Shown one piece after another: positions 27,015 through 38,740 of a stretch of DNA of 64,000 nt. The stretch covers positions 4,333,001 to 4,397,000 of the forward strand of contig NC_065423.1 of assembly GCF_024362695.1 (NCBI RefSeq). Direction: 5' to 3'. Under the pieces are notes generated by a model. That model did no database searches. It saw nothing but the letters and a program-made list of their open reading frames with translations, and was not told where the DNA came from. This stretch comes from Pectinophora gossypiella. Taxonomy: Eukaryota; Arthropoda; Insecta; Lepidoptera; Gelechiidae. The number at the start of each line of letters is the position of its first letter. The first letter of the stretch is position 1. A program made the position numbers and the translations under genes.

Positions 27015-28692
27015 ATATCGTCTAATCAGCGCCACTTACAAACAGAATACACCTTTGTAATCGGAACGAAACACTTAAAAGTCGTAACGCCGACAGTCCT
27101 TTTAAAATCCAAACTCCATTGTTTTACTATTGTGTCTAGAAACCTCATCTTTACGAGGTTAATTTTACAGATGTTTTGTTCATACTTATAAGGAAACTAA
27201 TTATTTAGCAGTGGATAGATAGATAGATAAATATAGCAGGTGCGTCACGCAAAGGTTCGTTTCTTACGCGTTCCGATTACAGTAGTATCATCCGTATCTA
27301 AAAACAAAAACCTCTCAATGCAAAATATAGCATTTAAAGTTGGAGCCAACTATAAGTTTCACCTCTTCAGCATGAAAAGATTTTTCGCGCGTAAAAACAA
27401 TGAGGAAAAGCGAGTTTTTTTTTTTACTTGGATTCCATGGAGAAGGCAATGGAACATAGCCATACAGCCTGATATGCATTTAAACTCAGCGCTTTGTATG
27501 TGATTTTATTGAAATTTAACGTAATATTTCAAATAAATGCTAGTGAAAATTAAATTAACTCAACTGTATTATGTTTGGTATTCATAAAATACCCATCTAA
27601 TCCCTGTAAAAATATCATCCCTTTCCTTTCGTCTATAAAACTTTTCTCGCTGGTAGAGGTGAAAAGTTGTATGTTTAACACGAGGGCATTTTTTTTTATA
27701 TTTAGTGTCTTTAAATCAACTCCTGTTCTCAGTAGTCTGTTTTAGTATCACTCGCTACCAGTGATGTGCCGTTCTCGGGAATATTCCTATTTCGTGAATA
27801 CTCCCGGCAATAAAAAGGCGCAAACAGTATGTAAAAGAGCATTATTACCTGAGTGCAAGAAAGAACAGTTTGAAAAAGAAAAGCAGCTAGTGTCCTTACT
27901 ATTAAAGCGTTTTGACAACGGGAATATTCCTACTTTGGGAACATTCCCTGGGACGGCACATTACTGCTTATTAATCGTTATTAAATTGTAAACTACGTCG
28001 CCAGTCCGTGTTTGAGCGTCAGCACTTCCAGAGAAGCACATCTTTGCCCTCATGTTGAACAAATAACTATTATTACTATTATAAAAATAACTATTAAATA
28101 GTTTATTGTTATACTATTTCTCATAGCACTATTCATATTTCTCAAACTAAATATTTGATTTATTTAGAATTTGGAATGTTACTTTAATTTCCTTACATGA
28201 AAACTCTCAAACAAATTGTTTATTTTATTTTGTCTGAAGTGTTAAGATTTTTTAAAATCATATGCCGATGCGTATTTCAGAGATATATTATTTTACAATT
28301 AATTTTACAACTCACCATAAACAAGTAGTTCTATAATTCTCAATCATATAAAAAGGAAGATATCACATAATAAAATAGGCCTAATATGTAGAAAAATGTA
28401 AATATTATATTTAATCATCCAAATAAAACTAATTATATTTTATTTGATCTTTTATTTCAAACAAAGTTGACTTGTTCATGCTTAATTTAATAGATTAAAA
28501 CTGATCACAGATAACTAAGTTATATTATTAAGAAAGACAGGTATTGCCTATGCCCGAAACATAAAATATGCAATTAAAAATACACAGGTTTCCTTATAAC
28601 AATATTCACATTGTGATAGAATCAGGATCTATCCAAACAATTACTCATGACAGGTAAAGTAACATAATTATATATACCTAAACAGCAACAGT
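27015..28692. other. Intergenic, nothing assignable
   Basis: No gene was recognised. The stretch near 27845-27960 (gtgcaagaaagaacagtttg, ttgacaacgggaatattcct) is related to flanking sequence at 61290-61610 and is therefore another dispersed repeat. Confidence 0.45.
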
Positions 28693-29054
28693 GGTGCTAA
28701 TTCCTGCAGACGCCATCTAATTTTAAGTTGTACCTGTTATTTTGTTATCCGTTGAAAAAGAAAGGGACGGGTAATCGACCGGAATAAAATTTATTGAATA
28801 CACGTCAATTTTAAGCAGAAATCTAAAATAACCGTCTAAATATTTTACATCGGCCAATATACAATATACCCGACGTAGTTAAGTAGCCAGCACGTCAAAC
28901 AGATTGCATACCAACGAGATGCCTATTTTATTCGCCCAGGTTATTCATTCGTTTTAAAATTTGACAATAATCCGTCCCTTTCCTTTTCGGCGGATATGAT
29001 TGTAACGGGTATAACTTAAAATAAAATTAGGAGGTGTCTACAGGAATCGGGGCC
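28693..29054 (-). mobile_element. MITE-E copy, 362 bp
   Basis: Inverted ends ggtgctaattcctgcagacg and caggaatcggggcc. The interior holds an extra segment (acagattgcataccaacgag) also present in the copy at 44792. The flanks agt/ggt differ by one base. Confidence 0.85.
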
Positions 29055-29543
29055 GGTGTTTTTACAAGTATATTTCAGGTACACATTTGGTATAACTTAT
29101 CGTCAAGAAAAATAAAACATATGAATGGAAAACGTTTGCATTAGAATCATATAAGTTTAAAAGATCACACGTTAGAGCAAAGAGGATATAACCAAGAATA
29201 TAATTCAGATATAACCACTAATAGAGCTTTGTCATATTAGCGATGACGCGGGGAGAAATCGCCAGTGTGAAAGCGCTCTAAGACGGTTCGCCTTTGATAT
29301 GAGCTAGGCTTCAATAAAACCACTCATGTGAATTGCACAATCATGAACAAAAATAAATAAATATTTATTACATACTGTGAAGTTCGGTACAGCATAGCAG
29401 GACGGAAGGGGCAAGTCACAGGGACTGTACCCTGGTACCCTGGAACCTGACAGAGGGCAGCAGTAACTGTTAGTACTATTCAGAGGCGAAGGGCTCCTGT
29501 CCTAGTACGGCTTTGAAATAGACTACTCTGGGCGTCGTCGCAC

Positions 29544-29642
29544 TCGCCTCAGATAGAGTACTGCGGGGCGGAAGGCAAGAGGGAAACCACTGCTGTATTT
29601 TTCTCCAAAAAAGTAGCATGGAGAATGCTACACCGACAAGAG
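29544..29642 (+). mobile_element. RTE-like LINE 3' tail joined to a SINE
   Basis: gtactgcggggcggaaggca and gtagcatggagaatgctaca, then a break into Rep-B. Same family as 7680-7800. Confidence 0.65.
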
Positions 29643-29851
29643 ACGATCACCTGACTGTCCGAAAGTAAGATGATCCGTGCTTCGGAAGGCACATTAAGCC
29701 GTTGGTCCCGGCTACTATTTTTACCGATGTAAGTAAGTAGTCGTTACATGAGCCATGTCAGGGGCCTTTGGCGGCTCAATAACAACCTTGACACCAGAGT
29801 TGATTGGGTTGGTAATCCACCTCACAACCCACACGATAGAAGAAGAATCAA
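29643..29851 (+). mobile_element. Rep-B SINE, 5' truncated
   Basis: Starts gatcacctgactgtccgaaa, includes core and 3' part and ends agaagaagaa. The tRNA head is absent. Confidence 0.8.
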
Positions 29852-29871
29852 ATGTTTCAACAGAACTACTA

Positions 29872-32365
29872 TTACGCGTGTGGTAACACAAAACTATAAT
29901 GTACTGTTTCCTTGTGCACTTTGAGGGTACCATGTTGAGTGAAGCTTTTCTCACATATCTGGAAAAGGAAAAACAAACATTGAAGAAATTAACCAATTAA
30001 CAGTGACTATTAAGTATAGAAATTTAAATAAAAAGTTAACAAGTTGGTTCTTTTAAATAACTAACAACAATCATGCTTTAATGCAATTTGCTTTTCATAG
30101 CAAGACCGTTTTGCTGAATACTGAAACTTGCAGCCGCACAGCGTCGACGTGACGTCAGCGAGTTTACGCAGGTGGCGTTGCGCCGACGTTGCGCCGCTGC
30201 AACGCTAGTGTGGCGGGGAGAGGCTACAACACTCACGTCACAGACATATGGTCGTACTCCAGTATGTGTACGAAGATGTTTCTCCAGATCTCCTTTAGTT
30301 GCAAACATCTTTCCGCACCCGTCGCAGGGGCAGGGCATCTTTTTATTGTGCAACCTTACGTGTAAGTACAGCTTCTTCCAAGTTTCAAAGGATTTTGAAC
30401 ATTTCTGTGAACAACAGAAAGTAGTATGACTATAAGTTGCCAGTGACTGTATTCAAAATTAATTATTATACCAAACCAGTTATGTTTTATTTTTCACTTG
30501 TCATGCGATCATAAGCAGGTGTTAAATATGTATTAATGCAGGAATGTGGATGTTTATAATCCTGTACTTCCTTCGAATAGTCTTTCTTTTGCTATCTAGT
30601 CTCGCTCGGTATTTGGCGACTATTCATATATGTTTTTTTTTTGTTATTATATCTTGCGATCAGTCTCATTGGCAATAAGCAAATGAATTGGGCTTATATG
30701 GCATGGAGGATGCTATTCCCAGCGATGTCAGTCTTCTGAAGTAGTCATGTCTCATTTCTTTTTTAGACGACATATTCTGGATTCGTGTTTCTGGATTAAT
30801 TAGTTGCACCACAAGCTGATTTGGGTGCATTTGAAATCTTTTTTGTACTGGGTTCCACAATTGCTTATTTCTTCTTTGACCATAGGTGCATTTAGAATTT
30901 CGTTCACTTCTGTTGTTTTGATGGACCATTATGATAAAATATGAACCATAAAATATGAACAGAACTTGAATAACAGAGAACTTCACTCACCTCACATTCG
31001 TATTGTACACTTTCAAAATCAAGATTATGCTCAAGTTTAATTTTTTTCTTTACATTTTCATAATCTCCCTTTGAATGTACCTTGATGACTGAATTCTGAA
31101 AGTTTATAATATTCACTCTTAGTTATAAATATCACAGATTTCAGTCTGAAAATAAAGCCAAATTACCTAACAGGCTTTTACCACAACCTTTTGTCAATCC
31201 TGAAGGTTATGGTGAAAGCTGTGAGAAATTCACAATATAATAATTTAGAGATGATTAACCATGCAATTTGTCAAAAATAAAAAAATCATAACCAGTGATC
31301 AGAATAGGTGGAAAGACTTTTAAACATTGATCATAATAGGTATAAAAGATTATCCATTATAATAATATACTTTGAAGTCGAAATAAATTAATATTTACAT
31401 TGAGTTTGGCAGATGACGGTTCAAATAAATCCTTCCTTACTTTAATCTCTTTTGTTCGTTTCTCATCCTGAAAATAAAAAAATTTAATCATGTACACATT
31501 GCTGATAATGACAGCCCCCACACTAGGGAAAACCCTGTATCATGGAGGTCCTAATAAAAAAAAACCTGCTGGTAAGGTAGGAATACACATGCCAGTGAAA
31601 CAAGAGTAGTAGCTTGCATGCCAGCTACAGGCATGTTATACACTGCGGATACATTTACAAACAGTATGTCTGACAATCAAATGCAGAGCAATCTACTTGC
31701 ATGCCCTTGGACACAGGTAAGTGTTTTCGTAGCTAGTAAACTTCTAAAAGGTTTGACCATAAAAGTGAAGCATCTTAAGATCAAAGTAAATAGAAATCCA
31801 TAGTAATCACTGCTTATCACAGTGGGAAATAGGTTACGTTTATTTATGTACAATTGTAGAGTAAACTCACAGTTTTATCTGTATTTAGCGACAGCATGTC
31901 ATTACTTTTCTCTTCTTTCACTTTTATCTTCTTTGTCTTGTAGTTTTCCTCTTCACTATTGATTATCACTTGTGGTTCTAAGTATGTTCTCTCGACTAAA
32001 GAAATGTTAGTAATATTATCAGGCTCTTCGTCGTCGTTGCCAAAAAGGGATCTCAGATGGTCATCGTTTTTTGTTGCAAGTAATCTTAGCTCTTTTGCAT
32101 TTACAACAATTTCCAAACATTTTAAACAAATTTTCTGTGGTAAGTTGTCCAAAGGACTCACCTGCAATGTTATAAAGAATATTACAATTAAATTAAAATC
32201 ACAATATAAATAATTAGCACTAAAAGTATTATTGTTTACTTTTACTCCAGCAAAAGTAAGTATATTTTCTGATAAGTCTGCTACGTTGAATATATCTTTC
32301 ACACCATTTTTATCAAGGCATAACCTGCATTTTTCATAAAATAGAATCCCCTTATGCGATTCCAT
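29872..32365 (-). CDS. Small ZAD zinc-finger protein, three C2H2 fingers
   Basis: Exons 32365-32240, 32161-31871, 31467-31399, 31095-30991, 30404-30237, 29958-29872, all in phase 0: 281 residues. The ZAD domain is split over exons 1-2 (KCRLCL ... KICLKCLEIV). Exons 2-4 code an acidic then lysine-rich linker (IKVKEEKS; ENVKKKIKLEH). Finger 1 spans exons 4-5 (YECE/KCSKSF...HVRLH), finger 2 is CPCDGCGKMFATKGDLEKH, and finger 3 spans exons 5-6 (YVCD/ICEKSFTQHGTLKVH). The stop follows the last finger by 10 residues, short for the family. It is probably a DNA-binding regulator; the target is unknown. The second ZAD gene in the window, not closely similar to the first. Confidence 0.88.
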
Positions 32366-33310
32366 TGTACTTATTATAAATAACTAAAACTTAAATAAAA
32401 TTAAAAACACGCTGATGCAAAATTGTTTTCTTTTGTTTTGGTTTTCCCCGAAGGTAAGGCAAAGGGAACTATGCCCATACTGCCATATCTTATGTATTTT
32501 TTTTCTTGATGATGATGAAAGGTGATGACAATGAATGATAAAACCTAAGCCCCCACCCTCGGAGTAGACTCCTATTCCGAATCCCAAACGAATTAACTCA
32601 AAAGTCCGCATAAACTTTCGAGTTATGAAGCGGCTTGTTGACACGAAGCGAAAATAGACACTTTGTTTATTGAATACTAGTATTCCGATATAACACTGTC
32701 GCGAATGTTTTCTAATTAACTTACTGCGATCATTAACCACAAAACACCACTTCGTATTAATTATTTAGATTATTAAATGAAGAAAGCAACAGTCCCGTTC
32801 CCGCCAAAAAGTCATGTATTTTCCAAAATTGTTTTCCTTCTTGACAGAACTTTTCTATACAAAAAGACCAAATACTTGGTTCTTGAAAAAGACCTATTTG
32901 GGGTCCTTGTTTCTGTATGTCTTGTGTATGTCTACGGCTGCCCGCCCACGTCAGATAATCGGCGACCGACTTTTTGTAGGAGAAAAATAAAACGTACTGC
33001 TCGCAAATAGTGCCACAGAGTACTTTTATATAATAGTGCAACGCCCACGTCCTTCAAAAAGTCTGACGAGGGCGGGCGCCCTCAAGGTAAAACTTAAAGT
33101 AGGTACCTATTAGGTCCTTGTGGGTCCTTGAACAAACCACTTGGGGATTTTTCCAAATTTTTCGAAGTCCGTGTTGCTCTATGGAATTTTTGCATACGTA
33201 TGACTAAAAACATAGATCATATTTTAGATACCTACTTGGTCCTTGTATTTTAGCCATACTTCAAATGTTATCGAAATATTTATTTATTTTAATATAATTA
33301 TATACTCTCT
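32366..33310. other. Upstream region of the small ZAD gene, no gene seen
   Basis: Only short frames. It probably contains the promoter of the minus-strand ZAD gene; no TATA or other element could be placed. Confidence 0.4.
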
Positions 33311-33412
33311 GCTGCTAATTCCTGCAGACGCCATCTAATTATCAGAATTAACCTGTCATTTTCTTATCCGCTGAAAAAGAAAGGAACGGGTGACGGGTAA
33401 TCGAGGAGTCAA
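33311..33412 (+). mobile_element. MITE-E end fragment
   Basis: gctgctaattcctgcagacg and gaaaaagaaaggaacgggtg match one arm; the other arm is missing. Confidence 0.7.
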
Positions 33413-33475
33413 TCCAATGTACTGTATTTCTAGGTAAAAACAAAAATATTCGAAATTCTTTGTAATTAGGTATAG

Positions 33476-33668
33476 TGGGTAGAAAATGAGGGACTTTCCA
33501 GGCTACGTTCTCTAAAAATAATATAGATGGCACTGTCGAGATTGAACGTGATAATTAGGTACCTATTCTTGTCACTCGGGTAGATAATCGAAGGAAAAAC
33601 GAAGGAAAATCCTTACAGCGCCATCTATCAATATTGTTTTTGAGGAACGTAGCCTGAAAATCCCTTCA
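33476..33668. mobile_element. Rep-I foldback element
   Basis: Inverted arms of about 50 bp: gagggactttccaggctacg ... atagatggcactgt at the left; acagcgccatctatcaatat ... gtagcctgaaaatccc at the right. Related half-copies are at 44466, 45430, 48670 and 49812. Confidence 0.65.
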
Positions 33669-33691
33669 TTAGGATAAAGAGGATAGAAGGA

Positions 33692-33974
33692 AATTCATCA
33701 TCATCATTAAGTCCCCACTGCTGGGGCACGGGCCTTCCCTATGGATGGATAGGGAGATCGGGCCTTAAACCATCACGCGGGCCCAGTTGATGGTTATTAA
33801 CGACTGCTAATGCAGCCGGGACCAACGGCTTAACGTGCCTTCCGAAGCACGCAGGAGCTCGAGATGAAAACTTTTTTTTTGTGGTCACCCATCCTATGAC
33901 CGGCCTTTGCGAAAGTTGCTTTACTTCAACAATCGCAGACCGAGCGCGTTAACCGCTGCGCCACCGAGCTCCTA
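33692..33974 (-). mobile_element. Rep-D tRNA/5S chimeric SINE, full length
   Basis: Read on the minus strand: ctcggtggcgcagcggttaa (tRNA A-box TGGCGCAGCGG), then gaagtaaagcaac and ggatgggtgacca (5S rRNA internal promoter motifs), then an A-run, the shared core (gtgcttcggaaggcacgtta), and a body ending gtgccccagcagtggggact and a (GAT)n tail. Confidence 0.85.
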
Positions 33975-34488
33975 GAAGGAAAGTTGTAAAGTTTAATTAT
34001 TATTCCGCCAGTAATGTATACATGTTTAAGTTTTTTGATAAATAAACATATTCTATTCTATTATACTTACATAAATATTGTTACACGCGTCGTTACATTA
34101 CAGGCGTGATTCTATGGCCCGTATTTATAAACTGATCTCAATACCGCTCTCAAGAGCGATATCAACTGAGTCACTCTCAAGATGTAAACAGCGTCTTAAG
34201 TGCGACGTTAATTAATAGACGAATATTGAGCGCGTATCACATGATATCGATCTCAAGTTCAGGATCTCAAGTAAACGTCCTAATTGAGTGAACTATAGAC
34301 CGAACGAATCAACGTTTCGTTCTTGCTTAAAAAAAATATTTCGGTTTAGGGCTTCAAACATATTAAAAATTGTTCAATTATTTACTAAAATATAAAAATT
34401 ATTATAATTCATACGTACGTTATTTAATTTTTTTATAAAAATGGTCATTTAACGTTTTAGAAATAATTTGTTATGATTTCAAAACGCA

Positions 34489-35888
34489 ATGCGTAGTGAA
34501 AACGAAACGCAACAAACATCATTGTCAAAAAAAAAATATACGCGTCCTTCGCAACCACTTGTTTTGTTTTTGTTTATCAATAATAAACGTAAAGTAATTA
34601 TTTTCCACAACGATGACAACAATTATATTTTTACTCTCCTCGAGAAGAAAACTTTTTTGGATATTTTGAAAAGATACTCCTCGGTGATAGAGAATAAGGA
34701 TACCGATGGCGCTTCAATACGCGCAAAAAATTAAGCTTGGGATATTGTAACCAGAGAATACAACGCAAGCCCTCATGCCACTAATCAGGTAAACAAACTT
34801 ATTTAACCTACAGTGCGCGATTTTACTCTCGCTTTTTGCTAGATTTTTTATAATTGCATCCTTGATTTTAGGTTACTAATAAACAACTGAGGAGATTGTG
34901 GATGAACCTCAAGCAGCGGCAAAGGGAAGCAGAACGTCAACATCGGCTAGCTACTGGAGGGGGGCCTGCAACCAGTGATGCAGTTGTAGACCCAGATGTG
35001 TCTGAGGTGGCCCCAGCTCTAATAGTTGGTATTGATGATGCTGTTGACTCTGATACAATTCCAGGTAAGTAATTTTCTTCTAATATAGCATCTATATCGC
35101 CGAAGGGGTAGGCAGAAGTGTATAGTAAATACAAAATCACTACTTGCCAGCTATGTTTAAGTCTGATGTAATAAGGGGTGAGCCTATTAACATGAATTCA
35201 AACTCATAAAGTAAAATTCAGTGGTCTAGAGCCGGAGCTGGGATTCAAACCTGACAGTATGATGTAAGCCACACATTCTCCGAAAACAGCTGTCATCAAT
35301 TCTATTTTTTTAAATATGTAAATTGGATAATTTTTTATATTTCTCTCTTTAAATTACTTTGTTCCAGTAACCGCTGACCTTGCCGTCCAAGAAGTAAATA
35401 TGGACTCGCAGCCCGTCTCTTATCTTGCACCACTTGCTGCCCCAACCCGGACAACATTGACACCACCTCCACCTGGAGTAGGTCCACTACTGTCTCTGTC
35501 TATATCTACCCCACTACCAGCTCTCCCCACAGCCACTCCACCACCACCACCTCTTCCTCCATCCACTCCACCACCACGTCTTCCAACCCCACCTCTTATT
35601 AACCCATCAAATACAGCCACCCCAACTTTTCAAAGGCATAAGAGTTCTATTCTGGATAAGGAATATAAAGACAGACAGAGACGGGCTAACGAGATTCATG
35701 ACTTGGAGGTTTTATTATTAAGAGAAAGAATAAGAGAAGCAAAGGCGAAAGCAGACCTTGCAGAACTTCAACTGCAGCAGCAGTGTTCCTCAGGTACATC
35801 AGTATTACCTACTTGCTCATCATATTATTTTAAAAACTAATTTGTTTCAGATAGTGCAACTGATGGCAGAAGAGAGGATGTGGCATAA
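34489..35888 (+). pseudogene. Harbinger Myb/SANT-like DNA-binding protein with one nonsense codon
   Basis: Exons 34489-34788, 34872-35064, 35368-35793, 35851-35888 join in phase. The trihelix/Myb-like domain is spread over exons 1-2 (LLEKKTFLDILKRYSSVIEN, then AWDIVTREYN and KQLRRLWMNLKQRQREAERQ). A TAA at 34732-34734 interrupts it right after SIRAKN, where relatives usually continue KNEAW; one G-to-T change would explain it. Exon 3 is proline-rich and ends in a charged helix (EVLLLRERIREAKAKADLAE) that may bind the transposase. In Harbinger elements this partner brings the transposase to DNA. The N-terminal 45 residues are unlike the family and may be mis-modelled. Confidence 0.82.
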
Positions 35889-36004
35889 TATAATAAATGG
35901 AATATTGTTAATTTATGAAATAAAAGCATATAAGTCAATATATAAAATATGTTTTATTAAATGATTTCAAATACTATTCCATCACAAAGCACTGCTCATA
36001 AAGA

Positions 36005-37345
36005 CTATTGGTAATAATTTTCAACAATTGAATTTCTAATTAAAAATCCAGTCCTAGTGCTTGGTATTATACTATCTGTTTCTTCTTGTTCATCATTCTG
36101 ATTCTCATCAAAAACCATGACATCATTTAAAATTAATGACAAGTTGTGTAATACCGCACATTATACAATTATATGAGAAACAGTTGACAGTTTGTTACCT
36201 AGGCCTCTAGATAAACAGGGAAACCTCCGCTTCCAAATGCCGAATGTTCTTTCCACAACATTTCTGGTTTTTATTTGAGCTCTATTGTACCGTACTGAGG
36301 GAGCATCTTCGGGGGCAGGTCTTATAGGTGTGAGAACAAAAGGTAGTGTAGGATACCCATTGTCTCCGACAAGTCTTCCACTTAAAATACCCTGCGTGTA
36401 TTTTATGTAAATTGATGACATTTGAAATATCCTAGAATCGTGCATGCTGCCTGCCCATCTGGCTACTATGTCTAATATTTCCCTCCGGGGCCCTGCAACA
36501 ACCTGGACATTAATAGAAAAATCTGATTTCCTATTTCTAAAGACTTCATGGTGCTGGCACCCTGGTGTTGATACAATTTTAACATGGGTACAGTCAATAG
36601 CTCCATCGATCCCGGGAAGTCCAGGCCACTGTCCATGTCTACCCATCTCTTTAAACAATTCTCTGTTTCTGTTAGCCTCTGCTCCTCGGGGAAACTTTAT
36701 GTAGTGTGTATGCAATTGAGCTAGCAACTTTGAAACCTTCGTAATAATATTTGAGGCGGTAGGCTGTGATATGTGCAGTAAGTCTCCACAGACTATCTGA
36801 AAAGGCAAGGTTTGTGTAAGTCATTTATGTAAAATTAAATTACTTCCTATTACTAACTTATTCCTGTCCTGGACACAGGCTTTCCTTCATTTACTCGTTC
36901 AGAAGGATATGGTGCATTGCTCTACTGTATCCAGACCTCAAGATGTTCAAATACAGGCATAGTAATTTCGGTGTTCATTGTGCTGTCACTTACACTTTTT
37001 AAAGACAAAAGTAGAATAATTAGTATTGAATAAATTCTGGCTTACCTGAAATGACGCTGTAGCATAAAATCTCAGAGTTAATAAAACTGCTATTTCCGGA
37101 GCAATCGGTAGACCTCTGTTGTCCTGTTTTTCTAAGTCACTTCTCAGTAACGATGTTATAAACAATACAGATTCTTGGCAGAATCTGTATCTTTTCTGGA
37201 ACCGATCCGCTCGCATTTCAAAGGGATTTTCGGCGTCCCTGATATAAACTTTTGGCAAACGATACGCATCTTGCCATAACAAATCGTCGTAATGATCTAA
37301 ATCGTCGTAATAATTGATTTCTTGTAAAATATTTTCTAATTCCAT
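36005..37345 (-). pseudogene. Harbinger DDE transposase with one nonsense codon
   Basis: Exon 1 is 37345-37046 (100 codons) and exon 2 is 36796-36005, joined in phase 0. Exon 2 holds the DDE_4-type catalytic core: D in GAIDCTHVKI, D in RLVGDNGYPTLPF and E in RNVVERTFGIWKRRFPCL. A TAA (36163-36161) stops the frame at residue 312, inside the normally conserved VACAVLHN block (here V-stop-CAVLHN); the frame then runs 51 more codons to TAG. Without the stop the protein would be 363 residues, normal for HARBI1-like transposases. All three catalytic acids lie before the stop, so a shortened protein is possible but probably unstable. Confidence 0.88.
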
Positions 37346-37954
37346 TATCGCGAGATCACAAAACCCGCACTCAAGTCACGGTTTGACGGCACTCAGCAAA
37401 CACGATCTTAAGTAACATCTTGAGAGCACTCTTGAGAGCCGAGTTTCGTTTATTAATACGGCGTCACTCAGTTGATATCGTAACCCTAAACGCGCACTTA
37501 AGTTCCGTTTATTAATAAGGACGTCATCTTAAGAGCTCACTCAAGATAGATCTCAGAGATAAGAGCGGTTTATAAATACGGGCCTATGTTATGTAACATA
37601 TAATATAAAATCTACCTACCGACTAATACCTACTTACGTAGGTAGGTACCAGGGATGTTATGAATATGAAATTTCGGATACATACACGACCTACCGCCTG
37701 AATGTGAGTTTGTGTGTAAGGATAAACAGTAGCATAAAACCGTTGTATAAGTTCTTTATATAATGTCTATATTGTCCGTCAATAGGTAAAAAATAAAAAG
37801 TATCAAGACGTTTTCATCCAATTACCCGAGTGTTGCTTACTATAGAAATTTTATTTCCCCATTTGCTATCAGATTCTGGTACACACCACATTATACGCAT
37901 AATAGGTATTTTTAGAAGGGTTGCTACCAGACCATAATTTATGCAGATTTATTG

Positions 37955-38740
37955 CTAACTATAGTCCGGCGTAGTTCCTCCTAGGAGATGACCGGCATCT
38001 ATGACGTATTCTGCTCCAGTGATGCTTGCCGCTTTATCACTGGCTAGAAACGTTATCAGTTCTGCCACTTCTTCACAATCTATCATCCTCTTCAAAGGTA
38101 GCAAAGGCGCGCGTCGCTTTTCGAACTCCTTTACATCGGTAACTCCTAGTAACTTCACCATATCTGTTTTGACCGCAGCTGGGGCTATAGAGTTCACTCT
38201 CACGCCTTTGGGTGCGAGTTCCAACGCTACACATTTGGTAAAATGTCGTAAAGCTGCTTTCGAACTGTTGTACAACAGTAAATCAGGCAAGGGACGTATT
38301 CCTCCCACACTTGTAATGTTAATGACGTTCCCTTTAGTTTTAATAAGATGCGGCACAGCTAAGTGGGTGAGCAACATGGGCGCCTTAAGATTTATATTGA
38401 ACGTGGCATCGTATTTTTCAAGGAAATCTTCATAGAATATATTATGTTTGGACGATATGGCGGCGTTGTTGATAAGCACATCGATTTTGGAGAAAGCCGT
38501 GACTGTTTCACTAATAACACAGTTAACTGTCTCTTCGTTGCTTAGGTCCAATTGATTGATCCGTATGTTTTCAAACACTGCACCTTTAGAACAACATTTT
38601 TCAAAAGTATTTTGGAGAGCTTGCTGGTTGACATCAACGAGGCACAGTTTGGCTCCTAGTTCGGCAAAACCGACGGCTGTGGCGGACCCAATTCCTCCCC
38701 CTGCTCCTGTGATAATCACAACTTTGCCTTCGAAACTCAT
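37955..38740 (-). CDS. Short-chain dehydrogenase/reductase, classical SDR
   Basis: 261 residues in one exon. Cofactor motif TGAGGGIG at residues 11-18, D36 at the end of strand 2 (LVDVN), which favours NAD(H), the NNAA motif at 91-94, and catalytic S144, Y157 and K161 (YNSSK). The C-terminal SITGAEYVIDAG is the usual SDR end. The length is typical. No signal peptide is seen, so it is probably cytosolic. The substrate cannot be told; candidates are 3-oxoacyl reductase-like or other small-molecule oxidoreductases, often multicopy and intronless in moths. It lies 370 bp from the Harbinger element. Confidence 0.93.
   Translation of the reverse strand: MSFEGKVVIITGAGGGIGSATAVGFAELGAKLCLVDVNQQALQNTFEKCCSKGAVFENIRINQLDLSNEETVNCVISETVTAFSKIDVLINNAAISSKHNIFYEDFLEKYDATFNINLKAPMLLTHLAVPHLIKTKGNVINITSVGGIRPLPDLLLYNSSKAALRHFTKCVALELAPKGVRVNSIAPAAVKTDMVKLLGVTDVKEFEKRRAPLLPLKRMIDCEEVAELITFLASDKAASITGAEYVIDAGHLLGGTTPDYS

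Larger units (their letters stand above)
34116..37584. mobile_element. PIF/Harbinger transposon, structurally complete
   Basis: 3469 bp with perfect 17-bp terminal inverted repeats (ggcccgtatttataaac) and TAT on both sides (34113-34115 and 37585-37587), a 3-bp duplication as expected for this superfamily. Below the ends are many short motifs such as CTCAAGA and TCTTGAG in both orientations, candidate transposase-binding sites. Two convergent genes are inside: a Myb/SANT-like protein (plus) and a DDE transposase (minus). Each has one in-frame stop, so this copy is unlikely to act alone. Confidence 0.92.

Noticed and set aside
27762..27991. 76-codon plus-strand frame starting MMCRSREYSYF
   Set aside because: Part of it matches flanking sequence at 61290-61610, so it belongs to a dispersed repeat; no domain or splice context.
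35420..35620. Glycine/arginine-rich minus-strand frame
   Set aside because: Antisense of the proline-rich exon 3 of the Harbinger Myb-like gene.
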